Shown here: positions 51,001 through 62,322 of the stretch, piece after piece
Position numbering within the stretch: position 1 is the stretch's first letter
Layout of the letters: every line of letters begins with the position of its first letter
DNA from: Sphagnum compactum
Taxonomy: Eukaryota; Bryophyta; Sphagnopsida; Sphagnales
NCBI GenBank assembly: GCA_965153455.1
Contig: OZ234498.1
Coordinates: 13,764,001 to 13,828,000, forward strand
Direction of reading: 5' to 3'
Length of the DNA stretch: 64,000 bases
The notes under the pieces: generated by a model
The model's database searches: none
Told to the model about the DNA's origin: nothing
What the model saw: the letters and a program-made list of their open reading frames with translations, nothing else
Program-made: the position numbers and the translations under genes

Positions 51001-52778
51001 TCCTTTTGAGAATGTAACAAGTAGGAAATGTGTATTTTAAAAATGTGATGAGTCGTTGGTACATAACATGGCACAATTTATGACATTGGGTCATGTGTAA
51101 AGTTGGGGTGGAGTCATTCTGGTAAATGCAAAAAACCCAAGATCATGATTCATAAAGTCTCCATAATAAATTCAAAAGTAATGAAAATTAGGTCAAAGAA
51201 TAGCGCTTGAAGTATCATAAGATCAATAAGTTGATCCATGAGAGACATGGGATGATCCTAATATTGTGAAAGCCAATTGCTCTTTAAAATCGAATCCATT
51301 TTTAGTCTCAAAATGTAATATGAATTGTAGATTTTTAAAATAATTAGAATCTATATATTCAGTTATCTAAAAGGATCACTACATGAAGAAAAAAATTGTA
51401 ATATTTGAAAGCATTGTTGCAAAAAAGTGGATGCCCTCATTTACATTTGGTTACAAGTGGTGGAACTAAATGTACATAAACTTTGGGTTAATCTTTCCAT
51501 TGAAGATCTTTTACAATTTTGACCAAAATTTGTCACAAAAACATAAATTTTTTGTTACTAATAATAGCATACAAGAGTAATATTGATTGTGTTATAATTA
51601 TACATTTTGCAATGAAAGGTCATCACAAATCAACTTTTGTAGGAGTTGAATAATTTATGATGATATATTTTACAAGAAGAACAAACCAAAATCAAAAGAA
51701 CCACACCAGTCCCGGTTACTTAAAACCCTGAAAGAATCCTGTGGTTTTCATCGATGTACAGGCAAAAAGTCGGTGCTTTTATGGCCGTTGTTAGTTGATC
51801 TTGTCAAAAAAATTGAGAACCACGGTCATATACCAAAACTGATTATTTGATTTTTTGAGAACCGTGAGTACACATCCAAACAACCGACTTCATGATAACC
51901 GTTGAGGGCGTGTTCCTGTTTCTAATAACTACCCAACACCGGCTTAATCTGAGTTGGAATCACTAACCGCCTTAGTGGTTAGGAAAAGGGGTTTATTCAG
52001 TAGCAAATTCTAATGATCAGCCTGGCCAAATCTGTTTTGTTTTGTGGAGGTATTTCATAAAGGGAACAAACTTATTCCCCATTTGTAAGTACCTGGTTGA
52101 AGTTGTTGCAACCCAATTGCTCCTCCCCTGTTGTGTGAAGCATACGATGATGATGATACAAGGGTCCACCAGGACACCCAAAAGAAAACCTTAAACCCTA
52201 AACCACTCTCATACATTTTGGTTCATCTTCAGAATCCCAGAGAACCTACACCAGTGTGGAAACAGAAAGAAAGCCTGGCAGGCATTCAGAGACCCGGAGG
52301 CACAAATTTAACCAGAGGCTTTCCTGATAGAAAGCCCTCGAAGAGTGTAAGTGCACGGGCTGGTTGGTCTTGTGGAACCAAATGACCCGAAGCCCTAACC
52401 GATGCGAATGTAAAATTTTTCCCATACACTTGGGTGTACCCGTCCACCTGTTCAGTTAAATACCCACCAAGCCATCAATGATTTTCTGCACACCGTGAAA
52501 ATTCACCCTAAATTACCGTAAATCCTAATAACCTCAGCATGGTGTAATGCCCACTGTTCTACATAGAAAGAAGGAATGTCCATGGTATGGTTTTGATGAA
52601 GTAGAAACCCTGGCAACTGGTGGGCATTACACCTGCGGAGATCAGGCTCCACCTGACTCAGATGGTGGTTGTAATGCCTTACTCCTAGGGCTTTCTCCTA
52701 TACCTTAACCCGGTATGAGAGAAACAATTACAACAAAACTGTAATGAATGAAAAGGCGGCCTCCATTTTGTGATGTAC
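42022..52778. other. Long intergenic desert
   Basis: 42022-42480 is probable 3' UTR of the DUF688 gene and holds (CAA)n at 42306-42335. (CCAG)n lies at 43024-43052. 43.2-51.6 kb is AT-rich with TAGG-type islands at 44430-44735, 44985-45225 and 47685-47740. A possible tRNA-derived SINE-like tract is at about 48100-48185 (GAGGTTCAAATTTGC near box B). 51.7-52.77 kb is of higher complexity. It includes an inverted repeat, GGTGTAATGCCCAC at about 52553 and GTGGGCATTACACC at about 52620, but no conserved protein. The missing last exon of the carboxypeptidase gene was searched for here and not found. Confidence 0.55.
44430..45225. repeat. Degenerate (TAGG)n islands
   Basis: Two dense blocks (44430-44735 and 44985-45225) of TAGGTAGGT, GTAGGTTAGG and AAGTAGGTTATG words, separated by about 250 bp of ordinary AT-rich sequence. 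They resemble the islands near 15.4-16.1 and 24.0 kb. Confidence 0.65.
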
Positions 52779-55700
52779 CTGTGGATCATACAATCCTGTG
52801 GTATTGGTGGGAGCTGGATGCGTCCACGGATACCATGCTTTCACTATAGGAAGACCAAGTGTGTTGATCCACTCCCGTGTGCCAGTTGTAGGTACTCGCC
52901 CATCGAAATCTCCACTGTGACATGGTGGAAAACAAACACCAAAGTTGATAGTGTGAAGTTAGTAATGGCGTGCAATTTCAAACCCTTGAAATAAGTACCA
53001 CCCCCCCCCATAATATCAAGTAAGCTGCAAACTAGAATGATAACTCCATTACTTACCCCTAAACCCTGAATCATACTAAAGCTATAGATGCAAAAGGCAG
53101 GACCATGGTTTCAGAGATCAAAGCATGCTGGTCCTAGTTCAATTGTTTACATTGTGAATCCTAGTTGCTGAGTGCTGAAATAAAAATCGTCATTCAACCA
53201 TCAACAGCTAGTAATAAAGCAGACATGAGATTGAGATTAATGTATGTAATTGGCTTGTTGCGGGGATCATTCAAATAGTCAAAAGAAAGTACTCACCTGT
53301 AGACCCAAATTCTGAGATCAGCCTCAAGTAGCTGCTGGTATACAGGAATCATTGATCGCACAAGGTCTGGGAAGAAATAATTTCCCAACACAAGATTGCT
53401 GCATGACATTGATTTTTCATCACATGTGATTAGCAATTTCATTTTTTGAGTTTTGTTCCGTCGTTGAATTTGTTTTGAGGTAACTAAATTATTGTAAAGT
53501 GAAAGCACACTAGAGTGAACCAAAAATGACCCAAAAAAAATTTCACTCTCAAATGCTATGTCTCATGTATTTTAAGCCCAACATAATCAAGAAGTATGTT
53601 CATTTTCAAATCCGATTGTGTTCATATAATGACTTGCTTAAATTCACTCGCGTACTTCAATGCACCTCTCAAGATGGAATGTTTTGTACTTCAAGTTTCA
53701 AATTTCAGGAATCTTGTGAAATGAAAGGTATCTAGTTTTCTCCGTTTCACAAAACAAACAGGTACCTTCCATTTTGTAAGATCCCAGAAATTATGAAGTT
53801 CATCATGTTGGGGGGGGGAAGGAATCCATTTTTGGGTCTTCCTGGATTTTCAAGCCCCCAGTTTGAGGCTATTGCTCTTGGCGAGGCCCTTCAATCCAGG
53901 AAGACCCTCAAAGCGGGGTCCTTCCATTATACATAATAATCAGTTTGTCTTTGATCCATCAACAATTTGTTTGTAAAAAAAAGTGTGGGTTTAATATGGT
54001 ACCTGCACTCCGTCCATTGAATATTTGGGAGGACATGTAGTGCTGCTTTCACCGCTGGAATGTTTAGGTAAGGTGTCACAAAATCAGCACATGGATCGAG
54101 CGCCGCAGCTGCTGGAAATAAGTGTATTTTCTGCTCCAATAAAAAATAGCCGATAGTCATACAAATCATATGCACAGGATCAATTCACTACAAGCTCAAG
54201 AAATAGTCCATTACATCATGCTACAAGAGCTTTGTTACGTGTAATTTTACTACATAGTGATGAACAAACCATGTGACATGGTTTCCTAGTTGAATGGAAA
54301 ATCCTCATTTCGACTCTTTGTGTGTAAGTTGGGGGAATGTTACTATCTATCATTATTGTTTATGTATAAAATGAAGGCATAACGCCCTTGCCAAAAGGGT
54401 AAAAGTTCCAAAATGAGCAAAAATTCTCCCCTTCCTCTCTCCTTGTATGTTTCCAATATGGGTCTCAATAGTTCAACATTACTTATGTCAAATCTTTCAT
54501 GTCCATATATATATGCTTAGGGGAAAAGGTTTAAATTGATAGTTTTGAAAGAAGTAGGTTATTAATTTATTTTAATAAGTATATAAAATGGTCATAAGAG
54601 GCACATGCTAATTTGCTTGTTTACATTCATGAGTGAAGTAGTTAGGCTTGGAAGAAGTAAAGATGAATGACACAAACAAATATCAATAATTTTCATAATA
54701 TAGATCATACTTTTGAAAAAATTATAAAATTATCTATAAATAATTTCAAATTTTAATTATAAATTACTTGTGATTTTTTAAAAAAATTCTTCATAGCTTT
54801 TTAAGAGCCTAATCGATTTTCAAAATCTGAAATGAATCTACCAAATTCAAAGTAAAAACCAAATTCTTTTGAACTGACATCAATTTTGTAGAAATGTTAG
54901 TTTCCCCCCCCTCTCCCCCCTTTTACAACTTACCGATTTCATAAGGCTCCTCACAGAGCTGTTGGATGCGAGGTTGCAAGAAGGCACATATACATTGTAG
55001 ATATCCAATCCATCAAGCTGATAGTAAAGATCATAAGAAGCATTATTGCACTCCGCATTTGTGACTGGAAAATCGACTTGGAACTCGCCTGTGAAATTGC
55101 AGTTGTCAATCACCGTTTTGTATGTCTGATCAGATATCAACGAGTGTGAATGGAACCATTCGACAGAGCCCTTGTTGTCCCAATAAGGATCAGTCCAGGC
55201 ATTGCCCACCTATTACAACAACAGCAACAATTGTTCAAAACAAAAGATCAATGATTTTACAGAAATCAACCAAAACATTCAACATTCAAAACCGAAGATT
55301 AAAGATTGAAAAAAACAACCAAAACTGACCATAAAACTACAACATTCAAAACCAAAAAAATTAAAAAATTAAAAAATATCATTTGACCTTAAAACTTCAG
55401 CATTCTTAAGAGGTCAACTATTGCAAGGGGTGTGTGAAAAGGAGTGCATTAGCATGTAGAATGGGGTTGGAGTACACCCATGCACGGTCAATGTTTTTCT
55501 CTTTTTTTCCAATTTTGTGATGTAGCCAAAGTGACAATCATCTACAATAAGATTTAGTCAATTTTGTTACATATGAGAGTATAAAAAAACTCCATTTTAC
55601 ATCCTTCTATAAATATAATTTGGCTAAATTTGCTGGAACCTACTGTAGAAATCTGGCAGTTTGCAACAAAAAAAAAAATAAAATTGAAATCTGGCGAACT

Positions 55701-58700
55701 TGGATCTCTTTTTCCATTAAAAATCTGTTGTATAAGTTGAAATCAGATTTTCCAACTCAAAAAAATGAAAATTTGGGATGAGAAAAAAACCCTACCCTGA
55801 ACCCTTTTGAACCTTTTCCACAAACTTTTGAAAGCCTAGCTTTCACATACCTGAACTAGGAACTGCCAGGCACCCACCCTGCAATAAGAACATGAAATTA
55901 TCTAGAACTTGGCTTTGGGTGGTGAAGAAGTTACTTACCTGAAATCCTTTGAGGTTTTTAAGCTGATAAGCACCTGGATCCTTGTTATGATTCACCACTT
56001 GCTGCACTAAATTAGGTAGATAATGTCCTGCTCAACCCAACCACCAGATGCAATCCAAAAAGTATAATAGTTCAGGTCACAATTTCTGCTGCTTTTTTAT
56101 TAACCTCATCTTGACTACTCTCTAGTTGAATAGCAGGTTCAACAAAAGTTATATTGAATTTAGACATGCTGAAATTCTCACAAAAATATTTTTCACGAAG
56201 AAATTGTTTTTGTTTTTGGTTGTGAAGGGAAATGAAGCATCTTTTGAAATATTTGGGAATGAAACGAAATCTTCAAAATTAAAATAATTATTCGGTAGAG
56301 ACCCAACAAACCTGTTATTCAACTACAATAATTTGCAAAGTACAATATTATGGTACTGACTAATAAAGGAACTATTTGATGATAATACATTATAAGACAC
56401 ACGTAAATGAAGAACCACAAATTGCTTACCACCATAGCTTTCGCCAATTATGTATAACTCATTGTTGTTGTATTCCGGGTAGCTCTTGCTCCAGTTGACC
56501 AAAAATTGATAAGCGTCCAAAGCTGCATCAGCTCCGAAAACAAGCAAATGCCAACCTTGGGTTAGCCGTAATTAATATTTAAAATAATTGAGCAGTTTTA
56601 TTTCATTTTTAAATTGTAATCATGAAACTGGTCATATTCCACATGGATATAGGACCATATATTATTCGGTGCAACATTCACAAATACATGTCCTGTTGAT
56701 TAAAACACATATTAGAATCTCAAAGAATTTTGACCCTTCCAATTCCAAAAGAGTTCCACACAAAAACAAGTTACAAGAAGCTTTCTAATCCAAATTTTTA
56801 GAATTTAATAATTGGTAATTTCTAATACAAATTTGACAAGAATTGATAATCTGACCTTTTGAATTCAAATTCTAGATTTTAATTGAAGTTTAAAGGAGAT
56901 CAATATTTCACTTCAGCTTTGAAAATTTGACATTAAGTATGTCAAATTTCTGTCTAGGGATTGATCTCCTTTAATCAAGAATTAACATCTAGAATTTGTT
57001 AATAAACAAATTAAGCTTGTACTAGCTGAATTTCAATTGTTAACTAGTTAATAAAATGTATAGAAAAGGAGATCAATTTAGAGACAAAAAACCATACTGA
57101 ATTTCAAATTTTCAAAGCTGAATTGAAAATGGATCTCCTATATAATCTTCAATTAAAATCTAGAACTTGTTAATCTACAAATTAAGAATACCAGCAAAAT
57201 TCATCTTTTTTTCAATATAGTGAATTTACACAATTTTGAGGGAAAAAATTGTACAGCAACATCAAGAAAAAATGACCTAAACTCACCAAATTTGTTATAT
57301 AAAAAAATTGCCAAATTGCTACCTTAGGCTCTAGTAGGGAGCCACGGTATAGAAGGATTTTGGAAAAAGCTACTAGATGAGATGATAGATCTACTTTGTA
57401 GCCAATTTTGGCTAAAGCTTGTTATTAGTTATTGCCACTCTGGTCACATCGAAAAATGATTTTTAAAAAAAAAACACACCTTTACTAACTACTTAATTAA
57501 ATCTAGAATAAAGTGAATCAATTTCTAAACTGAAATTCATACTGAATTTCAAATTTATCATTTAGCTGAATTGTTTAAATATTGAGATTTTCCTTTAATC
57601 TAGAAAAAAAAATTAATGGAAAAAATTAACAAAATTAGTACATGTGAAAATGGTCACTATACACTAAAGTCAAGACTGGTGGTAAATTAAGTTTAAACTA
57701 ATTAATTGCAGTTAATTTGCCAAAATGGCCAATTCCGCCTCAATGGAGGCGGAATGAACCAGCCACAAACAGTAGGTTCAAAATAAATGCAAGATTGTTT
57801 TTCAGGATTCCAACCTTTTAATGTGAAAGAGTGTCTGGGTAGGGCAGATTCCAGTTCCTAGCACACGGGCCTAGGCTCGCCCGAATAAGCCCCTAGCAAG
57901 TCTATATGCTAGCCCTTTAATGTTTCAGCATTGTTGTCTTTAAAGAAGTGGGCCCTGACTAGGGCCAATTCCAACTCCTAGCATGCCCATAAGTTCGCCT
58001 ACATACTCGCTAAGAGCTGGAATTGGCCTTATCAAGATGGCCAACTAGGCCTGATTCCGGTTCCTAGCATGCCCATAGGTTCACCTACAAACTCTCTAAG
58101 AGCCGGAATTGGCCTTATCAAGATGGCCAACTAAGCCTGATTCCGGCTCTTAGCATGCCCATAGGCTCAATTACAAACTTGCTAAGAGCTGGAATTGACC
58201 CTGTTGGGCTCACCTAAGGACCTTGCTAGGAGCCAGAAATTGACGCTAGGTAGCCGGGCCAGCTCTCTAGGGATCAGTACTCCAGTGGCGCTGATCAAGA
58301 GAGAGAGCTGGGAGCTGGAGGGAGCAGAGCTTGAGCAAGCCAAGAAAGCCCAGCCCAAGCAAGTGGTGTGGGGTTTTTGTGTAGTACTAGTACCTATTTG
58401 AGAATCAGTGAAGTTCGAGTAGTCGGATGCCACGGCTGAGTATGAATATCCCACACCCACTGGGGAGTCCACAAATATCACATTTGCAGCTGCCCATAAA
58501 AGAACCATAATCAGCACACACATGACAACACATGAATCTAAGTTCAAAATCATTTTCACTAGAGATGAGATGAGCCTTATGAAATTTTAAACTGACTTGA
58601 ATCCCAAATTTTCAGGTTTTTCATGTGTATTCATTCAATACTAAAAGTACTACCATTTTTTGTTCCACCCTAAAGGACTAATTTTCACCTTCAGGAAGAT

Positions 58701-59473
58701 CACTTCAGAAGAAAATCACTTTCATTCTTCTTGATCTTCCAGCCAGCAGAAAGCAAAATTAGCTGCTGATCAATGGTACCTTTGTTCCAGCTATGTTCAT
58801 TGAGGATGAGGTCTTCAGAAGCATTGACACGAAATGGACCAAGCTCACTTAATAATCCATCTCCAATAGATGAGCACCCTGGACCTGCAAAAGATACCCA
58901 CACAAAACAAAAAAATTCCCATTTGCTGCTGCATACTAGGTCCTTTACTGCTGCAACTGCTGAATGCTAATTATTATATGCAGCTGCATTCAAGCGGATC
59001 TAGAAACTTCATGATTTGAAGAAAAATATGTATTGATCATACTGTGAACTCATCATCATCATGGATGTCTTGAAGCAAGCTAGGAACCAAAAATAAATTC
59101 TGATAATATTCACAAAAAACACTCTGCACAAACATATATTCTGTTACTAGACTCGTCATGTACCTCCATTGAACCAGAAAGCAATTGGAAGAGAAGCAGC
59201 GTCCTTGTGATCAGCCTCCACAAACCAGTAGAAAAGCTGCTTACTCCCGCTTGCGTCCACAGGTATGTAGCCGGCATACTGGCGAAAGCTCACAACTGGT
59301 TGTCCAGGGAGGTTTGTTACCAGATGCGCTTGTATGGCTCCATATCCTCTCTCAGCACACACAACGAGTAATACTAATAACAACACTACTACTGCAGCAA
59401 CCTGCTGCTGCACTGCCCCAAAAGTCCGGTGCCCAATAATAATAATATTCCCCCACCGAATTCTAGTCCTCAT
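52779..59473 (-). CDS. Serine carboxypeptidase-like protein (S10), last exon not found
   Basis: Peptidase family S10, plant SCPL group: secreted or vacuolar carboxypeptidases or acyltransferases. Nine exons (minus order): 59164-59473, 58780-58884, 58394-58489, 56430-56531, 55939-56027, 54934-55209, 54003-54130, 53297-53398, 52779-52914. All join in phase to 448 codons. Residues 15-40 hold a strongly hydrophobic VVVLLLVLLVV stretch, fitting a signal peptide or anchor. Landmarks: FRQYAGYIPVD, FWFNGGPGCSSIGDG (oxyanion region), VIFVDSPVGVGYSYS, GESYGGHYLP (catalytic Ser), GFQVGNAWTDPYWDNKGS, ALDPCADFV, WVYSGDFDGRVPTTGTREW (catalytic Asp). The final part of about 45 residues (GGW ... RGAGH-VP, catalytic His) should follow the Gln at 52779 and is not visible. 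N-glycosylation sites include NFT and NAS. The start is the ATG at 59473; the in-frame GTG at 59488 is less likely. Acceptor choices for exons 4 and 7 are the least certain. Confidence 0.88.
55561..55700. repeat. Dispersed repeat resembling 12226-12350
   Basis: Inside a carboxypeptidase intron. TTTGCTGGAACCTACTGTAG followed by AAATCTGGCAGTTTG parallels CATGCTGGAACCTATTGTCT followed by AAATCTGGCAATTTTG at about 12309-12344. Borders are not resolved. Confidence 0.45.
57732..57757. repeat. Short perfect hairpin in a carboxypeptidase intron
   Basis: ATTCCGCCTC, a short loop and GAGGCGGAAT form an inverted repeat with about 10-bp arms in intron 3. It sits just upstream of the foldback tandem repeat that shares the ATTCCG word. 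Confidence 0.7.
57845..58255. repeat. 86-bp tandem foldback repeat in carboxypeptidase intron 3
   Basis: Clear units start at 57967, 58053 and 58139 (period 86), with more diverged copies on both sides. Each unit begins with ATTCCGG(C/T)TC(C/T)TAGC and contains its near complement GCTAAGAGC(C/T)GGAAT about 45 nt later, so every unit can fold on itself. Between units runs TGGCCTTATCAAGATGGCCA. The array is GC-rich compared with the rest of the intron. Confidence 0.8.
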
Positions 59474-59590
59474 CGCGGTCGATTCCACTAGCTTATTTAA
59501 TCCTGAACTAGTGCTTTATTCTGATCTGCTAGCAAGTTATGAAGATGAGAATTAAGCTTGCTGAAATCTCCAAGCAACTAGCGCACCGTG

Positions 59591-59598
59591 ATTATATA
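59591..59598 (-). promoter_or_regulatory. Candidate TATA box of the carboxypeptidase gene
   Basis: On the minus strand the sequence reads CTATATAATC, about 120 bp upstream of the chosen ATG at 59473. Spacing and orientation fit a core promoter. Confidence 0.5.
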
Positions 59599-59865
59599 GG
59601 GACCGACTCAGCAGCAGCAGCTGATGATCACTATGATCTCTAGTACTCTAATTGCATCTGCAGATGCTGCAGTGCAGAAATGCAGACTGATCTGATCATT
59701 CTGAAAAAAAAATTCTTGGGTGCAGATTTTTAATTGCTGCGGATAATTGCTGCCAGCTGATTGCTCCTGAAAGTGGGTACTTAATTAGCAGCTACCGCGC
59801 CTGCCCACAAGCGGGACCTCCTCCTCGACCGTCCCTGATCAATAATCCTCGCAGCAGCTGCTTGT

Positions 59866-59952
59866 GTTTGTTTGTTTGTTTGTTTGTTTTCTCTTCTATC
59901 TAGCGCTAGAGAGGGAGGCAGGCAGGCAGGCAGGGAGGGAGGGAGGGAGGGA
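59866..59952. repeat. (TTTG)n and (GGCA)n/(GGGA)n microsatellites
   Basis: (GTTT)n at 59866-59890 and GGCAGGCAGGCAGGCAGGGA followed by (GGGA)n at 59917-59952, in the region upstream of the carboxypeptidase promoter. The peptide frames over them are artefacts. Confidence 0.9.
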
Positions 59953-60329
59953 CTACGGGCAAAGGAGGAAGATCCTTTCATCAGCGGTCCTCTAGTCCTC
60001 ATCTAGACCTTTAAAATAAAGCAAACAATGGACAGTCTCAAAGCTCGTTTGTTGATCTACTATGCTAGAGGACCTCCTAGCAAGTATAGAAAGTAAAAAA
60101 GAAACTCTCCAAAACACCAAAAGTGAGAAAGGCCATATTGAAAATGAGTCTGTCTTTTTTTTGTTCTTCCTAAGTTGCCTTTACACAGATCACAAATGCT
60201 CACTTGTTCTTCTTTTTGGCATTTCTAATTCATGTGAATTCATGTGTGTTGTCTTTTATTGGTATTTTTACATGTGAATCTGTTTTTGACATTTTTATTT
60301 ACATGTTGAGTGTGCCAAAGGTAAAAAAA

Positions 60330-60499
60330 TCGGTGTTAAATGAAAATCTAGGTGGCATCCTAGGTAGCATGCAATGTTAAATAGGTGATAGCATAATGTT
60401 AAGTGAAAGTTAGTATAACATAGGTCTTAAATAAGTCCTAAATGACTAGCATAGGGAACTCAACACTAAAATCCCTAACACCAAGTGCGAACCCACCTT
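60330..60499. mobile_element. MITE, diverged inverted copy 2
   Basis: Reverse-complement relative of the element at 28813-29018. Read on the minus strand it starts AAGGTGGGTTCGCACTTGG, then TGTTAGGGA, TCATTTAGGACTTA, CACTTAACATTA, and GATTTTCATTTAACACCGA. The end toward 60330 has lost most of its terminal repeat. Similarity by eye is moderate, with small indels. Confidence 0.7.
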
Positions 60500-61409
60500 A
60501 ATAGTCTCTACTCTCAACACTATTTTTTGAATGAAATCAATAGTCAGATTGCATAAAACCTCCTTCCTTTAGAACTTAGGCAAATACATACACAAAATAT
60601 TTTGACCACCAAGAGCACCATAAAAAAGAATTGATTGCTTTTTATTGGTTAACAATAATGATTGGCCCACATGGTGAAATTCCTTTCTCTCACTTTATGC
60701 ATTCAATTTTTTCATGGTTCTAGATCGGAAAGGGCAATGTAGCAAAACATTACATTAATTTAATGCACCGGCCACTAAATTATTGCTATGCAATGGAGAT
60801 GTTCAAATTTCAAATAAGTCATGCTGGGAATGCTCAAAAATATTTCACCCTCATCACTTTAATATATGCTTGCCACAATAAACCTTGTGCATGTATCATA
60901 TGTTGTAATGGATGAAACCACAAAATTTGTCTCACGTTTGTGTTATGAGCCTTGAGCATTTGTGTGAGAAAATCACATTCTCTTGTAATGTGGTTGGTTC
61001 AACTTGGAGGTCAAATGCACGTGAAATAGCCAGATATTTCAAAATATTTCATGCACATAGGTGCTACATGATGGTCAAATGATCCTTGTACATACCAATG
61101 TTAGCCAAATATCACATTTTAAGGTTAAGTTTAGGATATGAACAAAGCATATTTTGTAAAAAAAATTTAACAAACAAATATGCAGTGAAAATTTTCAACA
61201 ATTTATTTGGCAAGGCAAGTATATGAACTCAAGTTGACTTCTCTTCCTTCACTAGATATGCAAGTTTTAAATTCAAATTAACTACGAATACGGACAAAAG
61301 TTATGCATATTCAAAATCAAGGTGAGATTGATGGTCCATTCCCTCTTGATATGAGCATCATCCGCAATTTGCACACCTCAATCATGGCACCATAAGTGGC
61401 TGATTGTGT
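60500..61409. other. Intergenic, no gene seen
   Basis: AT-rich DNA between the MITE copy and the small orphan frame. No conserved motif, splice chain or strong repeat was identified. Confidence 0.5.
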
Positions 61410-61679
61410 ATGGCTGAAAAAGTTCAATGCCTCCCGAATTCAACTGGTCCACCCACTCCCACTCCTTTTAGAATTATTAAGCACCCAACACCAATGACAG
61501 GTAAGGAAATCTGTAAAAACCTCGGGATGGGGTTCAGCTTACAAATTGCCTGGGCTCTGAATTTGGGGATTGTGCTGGTGAATCTTCAAGGGCCTTACTT
61601 TGGTTGTAAAGCACCAGCAACACTTTTTTCTTTGGATTTGAAAGCACCTCCCCCTGCAAACGATCCTTTAGTCAATTGA
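61410..61679 (+). CDS. Small orphan open frame, 89 residues
   Basis: ATG-started frame, starting MAEKVQCLPNSTGPPTPTP and ending PPPANDPLVN, with a hydrophobic middle (IAWALNLGIVLVNL) that could be one membrane segment. I recognise no family and see no splice context. A stretch close to its end (AAAGCACCTCCCCCTGCA) is echoed at about 62017-62060, so it may be part of a repeat and not a gene. Confidence 0.2.
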   Translation: MAEKVQCLPNSTGPPTPTPFRIIKHPTPMTGKEICKNLGMGFSLQIAWALNLGIVLVNLQGPYFGCKAPATLFSLDLKAPPPANDPLVN

Positions 61680-62124
61680 AGTCCTTCAATCAATTGAAAG
61701 GACCTTCCACATATGGAACATGCTTCTAGAAGATGTTTCTGTCACATGTCCTGGTAACTTAGACTGAAATGATGCATGACAACAAGAAGACTATCTGTTG
61801 TGGACAAATAAGAACATTTATGTGTGGAATCTAACCCAAGAATTTTTTTAAAATAAAATAAGGTAAAAATCCTTGCTTTGCTTTGCATGAATGAAGAAGG
61901 CTTGCTCCCCCACAGGCCTGCTCTAATTTTCAGGCCTGTAGCCCTTGGGGCTAAGACACTCAAATTACAGCAGGCCTTCCCCCATACATAAACATTTCAT
62001 GGTTTTTTGTTTTTTGAAAGCACCTCACTGCACAGAAGATGCTTTTTGTCAATTGAAGATACCTTCCACCATTCACATGCAAACAAACCTTCAGCCATTC
62101 ACAGAAAACAAAACATTTTTCACT

Positions 62125-62322
62125 ATATGTCGGGGAAGGGATGATTCCCATGGGCTTCCCCTAAAGTCTTGGGCCTATGTTCTTGGGCCTATATGTCGGG
62201 GAAGGGATGATTCCCATGGGCTTCCCCTAAAGTCTTGGGCCTATGTTCTTGGGCCTATATGTCGGGGAAGGGATGATTCCCATGGGCTTCCCCTAAAGTC
62301 TTGGGCCTATGTTCTTGGGCTA
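62125..62322. repeat. 66-bp tandem repeat, three copies, open in one frame
   Basis: Three nearly identical units starting at 62125, 62191 and 62257. Because 66 is a multiple of three, one plus-strand frame stays open and would encode a 22-residue repeat containing CRGRDDSHGLPLKSWAYV. An in-frame ATG lies upstream at about 61999. There is no other sign of a gene. The near identity of copies implies recent expansion. Confidence 0.85.

Noticed and set aside
52131-52385. Plus-strand frame of 84 codons near the carboxypeptidase 3' side
   Set aside because: No recognised motif and no partner exons; it also does not encode the missing S10 C-terminus on the minus strand.
55855-55890. Extra small carboxypeptidase exon reading VGAWQFLVQ
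   Set aside because: Exon 55939-56027 joins directly in phase to 54934-55209 and gives the family sequence GFQVGNAWTDP; an added exon would break it.
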